DNA of 55,622 nt, from the NCBI GenBank assembly GCA_944324855.1, contig CALUXY010000010.1:1-55622 (forward strand), read 5' to 3'. The stretch comes from Candidatus Gastranaerophilales bacterium (lineage in GTDB: Bacteria > Cyanobacteriota > Vampirovibrionia > Gastranaerophilales > Gastranaerophilaceae). Within the stretch, counting starts at the first letter, position 1. The number at the start of each line of letters is the position of its first letter. The notes under the pieces were generated by a model. That model saw only the letters and a list, made by a program, of their open reading frames with translations, was not told the origin of the DNA and did no database searches. This document shows positions 45,406 through 53,860 of the stretch, piece by piece. The translations under genes were made by a program, and so were the position numbers.

Positions 45406-46044
45406 TTATAAAAGCATTCTGTACATCATTAGTTTTTGGATATTTTCTTTCGGTAAATACATTAAGCCGGTTTCCTTAGGTGCTAAAATACTTTTACCGC
45501 TTAATACCCAATTTTTTAAAATATCATTTTTTGATTTGTCTGCAAATCGGAATCCGAGTTTATAGAAAAATCCGGCAGCTGACGTTTGTCCGTCTATTAT
45601 ACGGACTTCTACGATAATCCGTCCTTCTGTATCTTTGTCTGCAAGTGATTTTTCAACCAGTGTTTTTACTGCTTTTGTTCCTTCCCCTTTATTACGTACA
45701 GGGGATGTTATCGAATCTATTTGATAACAGCTTTTTACATAATAATCGTGGGATTCGTCCGGCAGTTTGAATGACACCAGTTTATACTTCGATGTCAGTT
45801 TCATTAAATTGTCAATATTTGTTTTTGGTACTTGTATATCTGAAATATAATATTCCGGAATGTCTCCCTTTATTCTGTATTTTTCATGTTTACGGATTTT
45901 ATGGTACTTAATTAAACTTTTCGGAATTTCTGCAATCTTTTCTTCTTTTTCCTGGTGGACAGACCCCTTAATAGGAACAGCTCCGCTTATCGGCGATTGC
46001 ATTCCCGAACCTATTGTTAAAATTTCCCCGGATGAAAGTACCAT
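45406..46044 (-). CDS. GNAT-like acetyltransferase domain protein
   Basis: 212 aa. The middle-to-C-terminal part fits a GNAT fold: NKGEGTKAVKTLVEKSL as the acetyl-CoA-binding loop and helix, a strand (GRIIVEVRII), and SAAGFFYKLGFRFADK as the late helix-strand. The first ~75 residues are a separate low-complexity/basic region. Substrate unknown. First gene of a two-gene operon with the tail-anchored protein, and preceded 24 nt upstream by an ATACTTTATATACATGTAA element. Confidence 0.65.
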   Translation of the reverse strand: MVLSSGEILTIGSGMQSPISGAVPIKGSVHQEKEEKIAEIPKSLIKYHKIRKHEKYRIKGDIPEYYISDIQVPKTNIDNLMKLTSKYKLVSFKLPDESHDYYVKSCYQIDSITSPVRNKGEGTKAVKTLVEKSLADKDTEGRIIVEVRIIDGQTSAAGFFYKLGFRFADKSKNDILKNWVLSGKSILAPKETGLMYLPKENIQKLMMYRMLL

Positions 46045-46067
46045 TTCAACCTCTATTTCCCAGTAAC

Positions 46068-46086
46068 TTACATGTATATAAAGTAT
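46068..46086 (-). promoter_or_regulatory. Shared promoter-like element before the GNAT-like gene
   Basis: Minus-strand ATACTTTATATACATGTAA matches the 29547 and 53213 elements at 18 of 19 positions. The 24-nt leader after it includes GTTACTGGGAAATAGAGG, resembling the leader at 36700. Confidence 0.55.
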
Positions 46087-46148
46087 TTTTTGTTAACTTT
46101 TTTGACTCTTTGTAAAGATTTGTAACTTTACGGAGACTCTGTTTCTGA

Positions 46149-46154
46149 TATAAT
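46149..46154 (+). promoter_or_regulatory. -10 box of the prfA operon
   Basis: TATAAT with TGA immediately before it (extended -10). Predicted start about 15 nt before the ATG; AGAGGT gives the ribosome site. The -35 match is weak. Confidence 0.5.
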
Positions 46155-46174
46155 TTTGTCAGAGGTAAGCATTT

Positions 46175-47260
46175 ATGAAAGATATGTTAGATAAGATTCT
46201 CCAGATAGAGAAAAATTATAAAGAATTAGGCGAAAAATTGTCTGATCCTGCAGTTATTCAGGATTATAACAAATTTAGAGATCTTTCCAAGCAAAGAAAA
46301 GCAATGGAAGAAACGGTAGAACTCTACTATAAATGGAAGGATGCAACGGAGGCTATAGCTGATGCAAAAGAAATGATTCATTCGGAATCTGATCCTGAAA
46401 TGAAAGAGTTTTTAAAAAATGAAATGGAAGAAAATGAGGCTAAAATCGCCAAATATGAAGAAGATATGAGAATTCTTCTTCTTCCGCGTGACCCGATGGA
46501 TGATAAAGATATTATGCTTGAAATCAGAGGCGGCGCCGGTGGTGATGAAGCAAACATTTTTGCCGGAGATTTGATGAGGATGTATATCAGATATGCAGAT
46601 AAACAAGGCTGGCAAACTCAAATTCTTTCCAAAACGGATTGTGAGGCAGGCGGGGTATCTGAAGTTATTATTTCTATGAAGGGTGACAGCATATATTCAC
46701 GGCTTAAATATGAGTCCGGTGTTCACCGTGTACAAAGAGTTCCGCAAACAGAATCTCAAGGAAGGGTACATACTTCAACCGCTACAGTTGCTGTTATGCC
46801 GCAAATTGATGATGTTGAAGTAGAACTTAATATGAACGATGTCGAAATTACAACCGCTCGTTCAGGAGGTGCCGGAGGACAAAATGTTAACAAAGTAGAA
46901 ACGGCTGCCAGAGTTTTCCATAAACCTACAGGTATTATGATTTTTTGTACGGAAGAACGTTCACAACTTCAAAATAAAGAGCGTGCATTAGAAATCTTGA
47001 AAGCAAAACTTTATGATATGGAACTCCAAAAACAAAATAAAGAAATTACCGACCTTAGGCGCTCACAAGTAGGTACTGGTGACAGGAGTGAACGTATCAG
47101 AACGTATAACTTCCCGCAAGGAAGACTTACTGACCATAGAATTAATCACAATCTTAATGTTTGGACGGTAATCGACGGTGATTTGGATGAGTTAATCGAT
47201 TTGTTAACTGAATATGACCAAAAACTTAAGCTTGAAAAACTTGCGGAAACAACAAACTAA
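46175..47260 (+). CDS. prfA: Peptide chain release factor 1
   Basis: 361 aa. The GGQ motif that reaches the peptidyl-transferase centre is at 234-236 ([14 protein letters not shown]). The stop-codon tripeptide position reads PQT in [12 protein letters not shown] (PAT/PVT in common RF1; SPF in RF2), so it reads UAA/UAG. N-terminal helical bundle and C-terminal [16 protein letters not shown] are canonical. First gene of prfA-ylxR-infB. Confidence 0.97.
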   Translation: MKDMLDKILQIEKNYKELGEKLSDPAVIQDYNKFRDLSKQRKAMEETVELYYKWKDATEAIADAKEMIHSESDPEMKEFLKNEMEENEAKIAKYEEDMRILLLPRDPMDDKDIMLEIRGGAGGDEANIFAGDLMRMYIRYADKQGWQTQILSKTDCEAGGVSEVIISMKGDSIYSRLKYESGVHRVQRVPQTESQGRVHTSTATVAVMPQIDDVEVELNMNDVEITTARSGGAGGQNVNKVETAARVFHKPTGIMIFCTEERSQLQNKERALEILKAKLYDMELQKQNKEITDLRRSQVGTGDRSERIRTYNFPQGRLTDHRINHNLNVWTVIDGDLDELIDLLTEYDQKLKLEKLAETTN

Positions 47261-47268
47261 AGGAATTG

Positions 47269-47508
47269 ATGAAATACAGAAAATGTGTGGGCTGCGGGGA
47301 AATTAAAGACGCAGCCCAAATGATTAAATTAACAAAAAATTATATTACCGGTAAGGTTGAAATTAATCCAAATTCAAAAATATTTGGTAGATCAGCATAT
47401 CTTTGCTATAATAATTTATGTATAGAGCGTGCATTGAAAAAAAATAAATTAAACAAGGCTTTAAAAACCTCAGAAGATCTGAAAGGAATTTTAAATGGAC
47501 AATATTAG
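47269..47508 (+). CDS. ylxR: YlxR/RnpM-family RNA-binding protein
   Basis: 79 aa from the ATG at 47269 (AAAGGA 4 nt upstream; a TTG one codon earlier is in frame). Family features: KYRKCVGCGEIK with the CxxC, then GRSAYLCYNNLCIERALKKNKLNKAL. A YlxR protein of this group has been reported to modulate RNase P in Firmicutes; that role is not shown here. It overlaps infB by 14 nt. The usual upstream neighbour nusA is missing and prfA takes its place. Confidence 0.92.
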   Translation: MKYRKCVGCGEIKDAAQMIKLTKNYITGKVEINPNSKIFGRSAYLCYNNLCIERALKKNKLNKALKTSEDLKGILNGQY

Positions 47509-49957
47509 AGTTAGTGAACTTGCCAAAGAATTAGGCTTAACAAGTAAAGAGGTAATTGAGAAATTTGCTCAAATCTCTATTAATGTTAAGTCACACTCTA
47601 ATACTGTTACTCCTTTACAGGTTACAAAACTGAAAGATTTTATTGCAGGCGGCTCTAAACTTCCTAGTAAAAAACCTAAAGCTTTTATTGTGAAAAAAGC
47701 TAAAGTGAAAAAAGAGGAAGAAACTCAACAAGAAAGTAAAAATACTGCTAAAGAAGAAAAACCGGTTGAAATGAAACAGGTTAAATCTAAACCGGCAGTT
47801 GAGGTTGTTAAATCTCAGCCGAAAAACAGGTTGGAAATTGTTAAAAAAGCTCCTATTAAGAGAGTTGAATTTGATAAAAACGGTAAACCTACGCAGGTTA
47901 ATACAGATAAAAAATCTGAAAATTTTGAAAAGAAACCGTTTAATAAAGAAAAAAATGAAAGAGTTAACAAAAAACCGATAGAAAGACATATTATTCCGCA
48001 AGATATATATGAAAATAAAGGGTTTAGCAAGAAAAAAGCTGACCAGAAGAAAAAACAAAAAGATTTTAATGACAAAAAAGAAGAACAAGAACGTATATCT
48101 TTAGAAAAAGCTGCAGCGCAACATCATAAAAAGAAAGTCCAAAAAGAAGAACATGTTGAGCAAGTTACTTCTATTGTTGTTAATAAAGCTATGACTATCA
48201 GCGAGCTTGCAACAAAAATCCAGAAAACACCTGCAGAAATTGTTAAATTCCTTATGTTCCAAGGAATCATGGCAACTGTTAACCAACTTATTGATGTTGA
48301 TGTTATAAAAAAAGTTTGTGCAGAATATAATCTTGAAGTCCTTGATGAGGATTTGGATGCGTATATTGAAGAAGAGCTTCAAAAAGAAGAACAAAAGAAA
48401 AGTCTTACAGAAGTTGATAAAAAACTTCTTAAACGCAGGGCTCCTGTTGTTAGTATCATGGGACACGTTGACCACGGTAAAACAACATTGTTAGACAGTA
48501 TTAGAGCATCAAAACATAAGATTGTTTCAACCGAAGTCGGCGGTATTACACAGTCTATCGGTGCATATACTGTTTATCTTGATAATAACAAAGAAAAGAA
48601 AATTGTTTTTGTTGATACTCCGGGGCACGAAGCATTCACAGAAATGCGTGCAAGAGGTGCAAAAGCTACTGATATAGCTATTCTTGTTGTTGCTGCCGAT
48701 GACGGTATAATGCCGCAAACAATAGAAGCTATTAACCACGCAAAAGCTGCGGATGTGCCTATTATCGTTGCGGTTAACAAAATAGATAAACCGGGGGCAG
48801 ATCCTGACAGAGTATTGCAGCAACTCACCGAACACGGACTTATTCCGGAAGAATGGGGCGGTGATACTATTACCGTTAAAGTTTCTGCTCTGCAAGGTAC
48901 CGGAATTGATGAATTACTTGAATATATTTGGCTCTTAGCTGATATTAAAGATTTGAAAGCTAATCCGAAAGCCGAAGCATCAGGTGTTGTTATTGAAGCT
49001 AACCTTGATAAAGGTAAGGGACCTGTTGCAACACTATTGGTTCAAAATGGTACATTGCGTGCCGGAAACTGTGTTGTTGTAGGCACTGCCTGCGGCAGAA
49101 TAAGAGCTTTATTATCAGACAGCGGAGAAAGAATTCAAAAGGCTGAACCGTCCACTCCGGTTGAAATTCTTGGTTTATCCGAAGTTCCGCAAGCCGGTGA
49201 GTATTTTGAAGTTGTTCAAAATGAAAAAGAAATGAAACGTATTGTTGCTGAACGTCAAGAAAAAGAACGTGATAAACGTCTTGATGCAATGCTGCCGGCT
49301 CATATCAGAAAAGAAGCAGTTGCAGGTGATGATAATATTCCGCAATTAAATCTTATCATTAAAGCTAATACTCACGGTGCTGCAGAGGCGGTTTCTCAAG
49401 CCATTGCTCAGCTTGAGTCAAAAGAAATTACTACAAAAATTATTCACGTTGGTGTCGGCGAAATATCTGAAGCTGATGTTATGCTTGCTGCTGCATCCGG
49501 TGCGATTATTCTCGGGTTTACCGTTAAAGAAGACAGCAATGCTCTTGCTGCCGCTGAAAGAGAAAATGTTGTAATCAAGAAATATGATATTATTTATCAA
49601 ATTCTCGAAGATATTGAAAAAACAATGATTTCATTATTGTCGCCTGAAGTAAAAGTTGTTTCCGTTGCAAAAGCGGAAGTCAGACAAGTATTTACCATCG
49701 GTAAAACAATTAAAATTGCCGGATGCTACGTTACTGAAGGTAAAATCAACAGAAATAACACTGCTATTATTAGACGTGACGGCAAGGAAATATTCAAAGG
49801 TGCTATCGACCAGCTTAAACGTTTTAAAGATGATGTTAAAGAAGTTGCACAAGGGTTTGAATGCGGTATATCATTTATTAAATTTAATGATATTGAAGTC
49901 GGTGACACAATTGAATTTACCAAAACGGAAGAAATTGAACGTTCTGAATTAGAATAA
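47495..49957 (+). CDS. infB: Translation initiation factor IF-2
   Basis: 820 aa. N-terminal IF2_N (1-50, VSELAKELGLTSKEVIEKFA), a very basic low-complexity stretch (50-225), a second IF2_N (about 228-282), and the GTPase with GHVDHGKT at 323-330, DTPGHEAF and NKIDKPGA, then domains II-IV with the C-terminal fMet-tRNA-binding part. Delivers initiator tRNA to the 30S subunit. GGAA precedes the ATG. rbfA does not follow as it often does; repeat DNA begins instead. Confidence 0.98.
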   Translation: MDNIRVSELAKELGLTSKEVIEKFAQISINVKSHSNTVTPLQVTKLKDFIAGGSKLPSKKPKAFIVKKAKVKKEEETQQESKNTAKEEKPVEMKQVKSKPAVEVVKSQPKNRLEIVKKAPIKRVEFDKNGKPTQVNTDKKSENFEKKPFNKEKNERVNKKPIERHIIPQDIYENKGFSKKKADQKKKQKDFNDKKEEQERISLEKAAAQHHKKKVQKEEHVEQVTSIVVNKAMTISELATKIQKTPAEIVKFLMFQGIMATVNQLIDVDVIKKVCAEYNLEVLDEDLDAYIEEELQKEEQKKSLTEVDKKLLKRRAPVVSIMGHVDHGKTTLLDSIRASKHKIVSTEVGGITQSIGAYTVYLDNNKEKKIVFVDTPGHEAFTEMRARGAKATDIAILVVAADDGIMPQTIEAINHAKAADVPIIVAVNKIDKPGADPDRVLQQLTEHGLIPEEWGGDTITVKVSALQGTGIDELLEYIWLLADIKDLKANPKAEASGVVIEANLDKGKGPVATLLVQNGTLRAGNCVVVGTACGRIRALLSDSGERIQKAEPSTPVEILGLSEVPQAGEYFEVVQNEKEMKRIVAERQEKERDKRLDAMLPAHIRKEAVAGDDNIPQLNLIIKANTHGAAEAVSQAIAQLESKEITTKIIHVGVGEISEADVMLAAASGAIILGFTVKEDSNALAAAERENVVIKKYDIIYQILEDIEKTMISLLSPEVKVVSVAKAEVRQVFTIGKTIKIAGCYVTEGKINRNNTAIIRRDGKEIFKGAIDQLKRFKDDVKEVAQGFECGISFIKFNDIEVGDTIEFTKTEEIERSELE

Positions 49958-50140
49958 TTATTGTATTAACATCCCGTAATATTTGTCCGATGAACAGTTG
50001 CAAAAGATATATACATAATCTATAATATAAATGTAACGGTTACTATCACATAAGGGATATATGAGTATAGTTTTTATTCAAGGGATTGAATACGAATTAT
50101 TAAGTAAGTCTAAAACGCTTGCTATACTTACGTTTGCGAA

Positions 50141-50151
50141 GGGGGGGGGGG
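50141..50151 (+). repeat. G11 homopolymer tract
   Basis: Eleven consecutive G. It interrupts the small ORF starting at 50061. Loss of one G (or gain of two) would join that ORF to the open frame that runs to the flagellin start codon. Confidence 0.9.
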
Positions 50152-50217
50152 TATAAAAGCCTGATATCAAGGGTTTCACCCTTGAGCCCATTAAACAGAT
50201 TTCAATCCGGATTTATT

Positions 50218-50347
50218 TCTTTTGTCGTCCTGAACGAATGTGAAGGACCGCATTGTCGAATGTTTCAGAATTTCTTAGTCACTCAGTCACTCAGTCACTT
50301 AATCACTTGTCAAAAAAAGAGATTCTTCGCCTCCGCTCAGAATGACG
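50218..50347 (-). repeat. Dispersed repeat, inverted copy upstream of flagellin
   Basis: The reverse complement of 50218-50283 matches the ends of the 245-bp repeat (17214-17272 and 52681-52740): CTAAGAAATT..., then ATGCGGTCCTTC...CAGGACGAC. 50306-50347 is an inverted, nearly identical copy of 52926-52965 (GTCATTCTGAGCGGA.GCGAAG). Confidence 0.8.
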
Positions 50348-50711
50348 AAAAAACGTTTCCCCCTTCAGGATCTTACCAGTATTTTAAGCTAAATTTCGAT
50401 GTTGGTAAGATCCCGAAACGAGTTCGGGATGACAGAACCAACTCACGACTCACTATTCAAAAATTAATATTTCTGGCTCACTTCGTGAAGAGTACGCAGA
50501 ATCAAAAGTTATATATTTACCCCTGCTCACTCCATAAAAGTCGAGGTGCTAATTATACCGTTGTTTCGTTAAGTGGCTGTAATCAAATTATTTGTCAACC
50601 TGAATTTATTTCAGGTTCTTACCAACATGGCAGCATAATTTCAATCCATTCATTTATATCCAAACGAGTAAGCCGAATTTCAACCCCTTTATTTACCCCG
50701 GAGGTGGCCTG

Positions 50712-52445
50712 ATGGCATTAACAATCAACACCAACCTTTCAAGCCTAATGGTCCAATTGTCACTTAAGAAATCGACATTGGACTTGAACCGTGCACTGGA
50801 ACAGATGACAACAGGATACAGAATCAATTCAGCCAAAGACGATGCCGCAGGGTATGCCGTTGCAACAAAGATGGATATAGATTTGTCCTCCTATAGAGTT
50901 GCACAGAATAACGCCAACCTCGGACTTTCTCTCCTTAACACAGCCGAAAGCTCCCTTAACATAGTAACCACACATTTACAACGTATCCGTGACCTTGTGG
51001 AGCAGGCGGCAAACGGGACTTATGGACAGGATTCTATTGATGCGATACAGATGGAAATAAACCAGAGAACGGAAGAAATAAACCGTATCATGGCAACAAC
51101 AGAGTACAACGGGATAAAACTATTTGAGGGTAACGGTGGCGGAGGAACAACTGTTACGGTTGATGAAACCAAACGAGTCGTGAATCAAACAACTTTCCAA
51201 TCAGGTGAAACGTATTACCTGACAACATCTGACGATTTGGTTAAACTGCAAGATCTTGTTAACAGTGGTGTTAATACGTCAGGTGTAACCTTTGAACTGA
51301 TGAACGATATAGATATGCAGGGAGTTGCATTCAGAGGTATTGGTAAAGATAGTAGTCATCCTTTCTGTGGTGATTTTAAAGGTAACAAACATGTAATCTC
51401 AAATCTTACTGAAGGTTCAAGTTATGGTGGTTTATTTGGTGTATTATCGGGGAGTATAGATTCTCTTGGTTTGGAGAATTGTAATATAACTGGAGGGGGT
51501 AATCTAGGCGGACTTGTTGGCTGGCTTGATGGAGGAGATATTACCTCTTGTTACGCAACGGGGAGTGTAACAGGAGATATTAATCTTGGCGGCCTTGTCG
51601 GTTACTTAAGCTATGGAAACATTTCTTCAAGTTATGCGAGCGTAACTGTAACTGGATCTGGATCTGGATCTGGATCTGGATCTGGATATGTTGGTGGTCT
51701 TGTTGGTTATGCAGACAATGGAAATATTTCTTCAAGTTATGCGACTGGAAATGTTCGCGGGATTCATGAAATAGGTGGACTTGTTGGTATGTTATATTCT
51801 GGTAATATTGAATCCTGCTATGCGACAGGATATGTTTCCGGTGGCACTACTAATATTGCGGGATTTATTGGAAATTATAATAGTGGATCTTTAATGAATA
51901 ATTATTATAATACTCAAACATCTGGGCAATCAGTAGCTATAGGAAGAGGTAGTACAAGCGGGGTTAGCGGAGTAGCTACAGCGGAATTGAATCAGTTAAT
52001 AACTACTGGAACATTACCTCAATATGATTATGAAAATATTTATGGTGATAGTATAGGTGGCGGTCGTGATATCACACTCCAGGTCGGAATAGATTCAAGT
52101 GAAAATTCTCGAATATCCTTTGACACAGCGTTATCAATCAATCTAAATGTCAATGTTTCAACAACCACCAATGCCAGAAATGCACTTGATGATATAGATG
52201 CGGTACTTGATACAATAACTGCCAAACAAACCGAGTTCGGCGCAGTACAAAACCGTCTTGAGTCGGTCATAGATTCGCTTGATGTAAGTATTGAGAATAC
52301 GACTTCATCTCTTTCGACAATCAAAGATGCAGATATTGCAAAGGTTTCGTCAGATTTTATCAGGGCGCAGATTCTGCAGCAGGCATCAGCATCACTTCTT
52401 GCAACGGCTAATCAATCGCCGTCTATTGCGTTGGGTTTGTTGTAG
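50712..52445 (+). CDS. Flagellin with a GLUG-repeat insert in the variable region
   Basis: 577 aa. Residues 1-140 are a classic flagellin D0/D1 N-part (ALTINTNLSSLMVQLSLKKS; MTTGYRINSAKDDAAGYAVA; NANLGLSLLNTAESSLN). Residues about 440-577 are the C-part (NRLESVIDSLDVSIENTTSS; AKVSSDFIRAQILQQASASL; ends in SIALGLL). Between them lie at least five GLUG-type units (GGLVGYLSYGNISSSYA, GGLVGWLDGGDITSCYATG), as in surface adhesins and IgA-protease-like proteins. GGAGGTGG gives a strong ribosome site. No flagellar neighbour genes are present. Confidence 0.9.
   Translation: MALTINTNLSSLMVQLSLKKSTLDLNRALEQMTTGYRINSAKDDAAGYAVATKMDIDLSSYRVAQNNANLGLSLLNTAESSLNIVTTHLQRIRDLVEQAANGTYGQDSIDAIQMEINQRTEEINRIMATTEYNGIKLFEGNGGGGTTVTVDETKRVVNQTTFQSGETYYLTTSDDLVKLQDLVNSGVNTSGVTFELMNDIDMQGVAFRGIGKDSSHPFCGDFKGNKHVISNLTEGSSYGGLFGVLSGSIDSLGLENCNITGGGNLGGLVGWLDGGDITSCYATGSVTGDINLGGLVGYLSYGNISSSYASVTVTGSGSGSGSGSGYVGGLVGYADNGNISSSYATGNVRGIHEIGGLVGMLYSGNIESCYATGYVSGGTTNIAGFIGNYNSGSLMNNYYNTQTSGQSVAIGRGSTSGVSGVATAELNQLITTGTLPQYDYENIYGDSIGGGRDITLQVGIDSSENSRISFDTALSINLNVNVSTTTNARNALDDIDAVLDTITAKQTEFGAVQNRLESVIDSLDVSIENTTSSLSTIKDADIAKVSSDFIRAQILQQASASLLATANQSPSIALGLL
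51614..51755 (+). repeat. Intragenic GLUG duplication and hexamer microsatellite
   Basis: GGAAACATTTCTTCAAGTTA (51616 region) recurs as GGAAATATTTCTTCAAGTTA about 105 nt later. Between them 51654-51683 is five exact GGATCT hexamers plus a variant GGATAT, encoding Gly-Ser repeats. Hexamer slippage would lengthen or shorten the linker without breaking the frame. Confidence 0.85.
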
Positions 52446-52492
52446 TGAGGAGTGATTTGTGATTAGTGAATAGACTTTTTGACAAGTGATTC

Positions 52493-52737
52493 GGTGACTA
52501 AGTGATTAAGCAAGTAAAAAGAGTTTAGAAATACAGTTAAGTAGTCAAGCAGCTACGCAGCTAAGATGACTGGTTGCTTCAAATACTACAATAATTTCAC
52601 TTAGCAGCTTAACTTCATGGCCACTTAGCTACTTTCTTCAATGAGTCGTAGAGGGCAGGGTGAGGTGTAGTTATTTTAATGACTAAGAAATTCAGGAGTG
52701 TTCAACAATGCGGTCCTTCGTATTCTCTCAGGACGAC
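52493..52737 (+). repeat. 245-bp dispersed repeat, copy 2
   Basis: Gapless near-identical match to 17026-17270 (see copy 1). It begins 48 nt after the flagellin stop. Confidence 0.92.
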
Positions 52738-52925
52738 GAAATTACGGTCATTCTGAGGGCAAAGCCCGAAGAATCTCTTTAAACAAGTGGCTAAGAATTT
52801 CAGGAGCATACAACAATGCGGTCCTTCGTATTCACTCAGGACGACGGTAAATCTTCTCACTCTTCACTGTTCACTAATCACTGAAAAACAGATTGCCGCG
52901 CTAATACTCGCAATGACAGGTTTTT

Positions 52926-52965
52926 CGTCATTCTGAGCGGATGCGAAGAATCTCTTTTTGATAAG
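52926..52965 (+). repeat. Dispersed repeat, direct copy matching inverted 50306-50347
   Basis: CGTCATTCTGAGCGGATGCG and the following AAGAATCTCTTTTTGATAAG pair with the inverted copy upstream of flagellin with only a few differences. Together the two bracket the flagellin gene in opposite orientation. Confidence 0.8.
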
Positions 52966-53212
52966 TGGGTAGTGAATCGGTAAAATAAATTCAGGTTGAC
53001 AGAATAAACAACCTAAATTTTTCGTTTGACCTTGAATAATATATAAACATGGTGTAACATGTATATGGGTAGAGTTTTGCTCAGTTTGATTAGGGAAATG
53101 CCTTGTGCAGCTCTATTTCCGAACATATCACAACCCCGAAAGCATGATGTAATCTGTGTTACATGTTACAAAATGTTAACAATTTAAAACAAAAATAGCA
53201 ATTTTTTATTTT

Positions 53213-53236
53213 GTATATACTTTATATATATGTAAT
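53213..53236 (+). promoter_or_regulatory. Shared 24-bp promoter-like element before the 53298 gene
   Basis: Identical over 24 bp to 29547-29570; core TATACTTTATATATATGTAA. It is 61 nt upstream of the ATG. Confidence 0.6.
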
Positions 53237-53297
53237 AGATAATTAGGAAACTTAAAGAATTAAAAATTAAATAGAATTAGAAACGGAGAAACAGGTA

Positions 53298-53591
53298 ATG
53301 GCACCTATAACATTTGGTAGTATGACAATGGCTGCCAGTGTTCCAAAGGGACTTAGGACCTCAAATGATCAGGGTATCGGATTTATCCAACAAATGAATT
53401 CTACCTTTACTGCTCAAAAGACGGACGGTCCCGGACAAGGTCAAAAACCCGGAACACTTACGGCCGATGTAGCAAAAGATTTTCAAGGTATTAGAGAAAG
53501 TATGGCTGATAAGCAGCAAAATAAATCTCTACTTGGTAAAATAGCTGATTTCATAGTCGGCAAAAAATTAGAACAAGCATCACAAGCTTAA
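53298..53591 (+). CDS. Small protein of unknown function, 97 aa
   Basis: No signal peptide. The N-terminus is Met/Ser/Thr/Ala-rich (MAPITFGSMTMAASVPKG), the centre Gly/Gln/Pro-rich (TDGPGQGQKPGTLTADVAKD), and the C-terminus a basic amphipathic helix (LLGKIADFIVGKKLEQAS). GGAG stands upstream of the ATG. It has its own shared promoter element and terminator, so it is a well-defined single-gene unit. Not recognised. It fits the loose group with the genes at 18924, 36691 and 46044. Confidence 0.72.
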   Translation: MAPITFGSMTMAASVPKGLRTSNDQGIGFIQQMNSTFTAQKTDGPGQGQKPGTLTADVAKDFQGIRESMADKQQNKSLLGKIADFIVGKKLEQASQA

Positions 53592-53629
53592 TTTCTTAAC
53601 ATTTGTTTACCGTTTTTAATTCAATATAT

Positions 53630-53656
53630 AAGGAGCCTCAAATAGGCTCCTTTCTT
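53630..53656 (+). terminator. Terminator of the 53298 gene
   Basis: AAGGAGCCT (53630-53638), loop CAAAT, AGGCTCCTT (53644-53652), then TCTT. Confidence 0.88.
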
Positions 53657-53682
53657 ATTGTTTCAGAACTTTACAATTTGTT

Positions 53683-53709
53683 ACATCTTAATTGGCTTAA
53701 TTAAGATGT
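53683..53709. repeat. 11-bp perfect hairpin
   Basis: ACATCTTAATT (53683-53693), loop GGCTT, AATTAAGATGT (53699-53709). AT-rich, no U-run; may be an operator or stability element upstream of the 53861 leader. Confidence 0.6.
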
Positions 53710-53751
53710 TTCAATTTCGTAACATTACGTGCCTTCTATTTTACAATTGTG

Positions 53752-53833
53752 TATTATTGTCCTGTACCTGATAAATCAACAAGGTTTTAAGTAACGGCGT
53801 ATGATTTTATCCCCTAAGGGTACAGGGTTTTTT
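53752..53833 (+). promoter_or_regulatory. Leader with terminator-like structure before the 53861 gene
   Basis: A -10-like TATTAT (53752-53757) is followed by a two-part hairpin. The outer stem is CCTGTACC (53761-53768) with GGTACAGG (53819-53826); the inner stem is GATAAATC (53770-53777) with GATTTTATC (53803-53811). Six U follow directly (53828-53833). This is a terminator in front of a ribosome site (GGAAGGAG), i.e. an attenuator or small riboswitch layout, or a separate ~70-nt RNA. Confidence 0.5.
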
Positions 53834-53860
53834 ATGCTTTAAAATAGGAAGGAGATATAT

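Larger units (their letters stand above)
49958..50711. other. Repeat-rich region upstream of the flagellin gene
   Basis: No convincing gene. A 31-codon ORF at 50061-50156 ends just after a G11 tract. A 594-nt open frame at 50119-50712 translates repeat words and is probably not a protein. Also present: inverted copies of dispersed repeats (50218-50347), octamer repeats (50276-50308), a GGATCTTACCA/TGGTAAGATCC hairpin (50368-50413) and CCCGAAACGAGTTCGGG (50412-50428). Confidence 0.65.
52446..53297. other. Repeat-rich region downstream of flagellin
   Basis: 52446-52980 is almost wholly dispersed repeat: the second 245-bp copy, then two further TGCGGTCCTTC...CAGGACGAC words and two TCATTCTGAG...GAAGAATCTC words. 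53000-53212 is unique and AT-rich. It has a 42-codon ORF at 53059-53187 without a ribosome site, and GTTACATGTTAC-like words. No firm gene. Confidence 0.65.

Noticed and set aside
50119..50712. 594-nt open frame directly upstream of flagellin
   Set aside because: It has no ribosome site and its translation is made of dispersed-repeat words that occur in other frames and orientations elsewhere. Kept only as part of the G-tract observation.
53059..53187. 42-codon ORF between repeat DNA and the 53298 promoter
   Set aside because: It has no ribosome site and no recognisable product; composition is not convincing. Mentioned only in the gap description.
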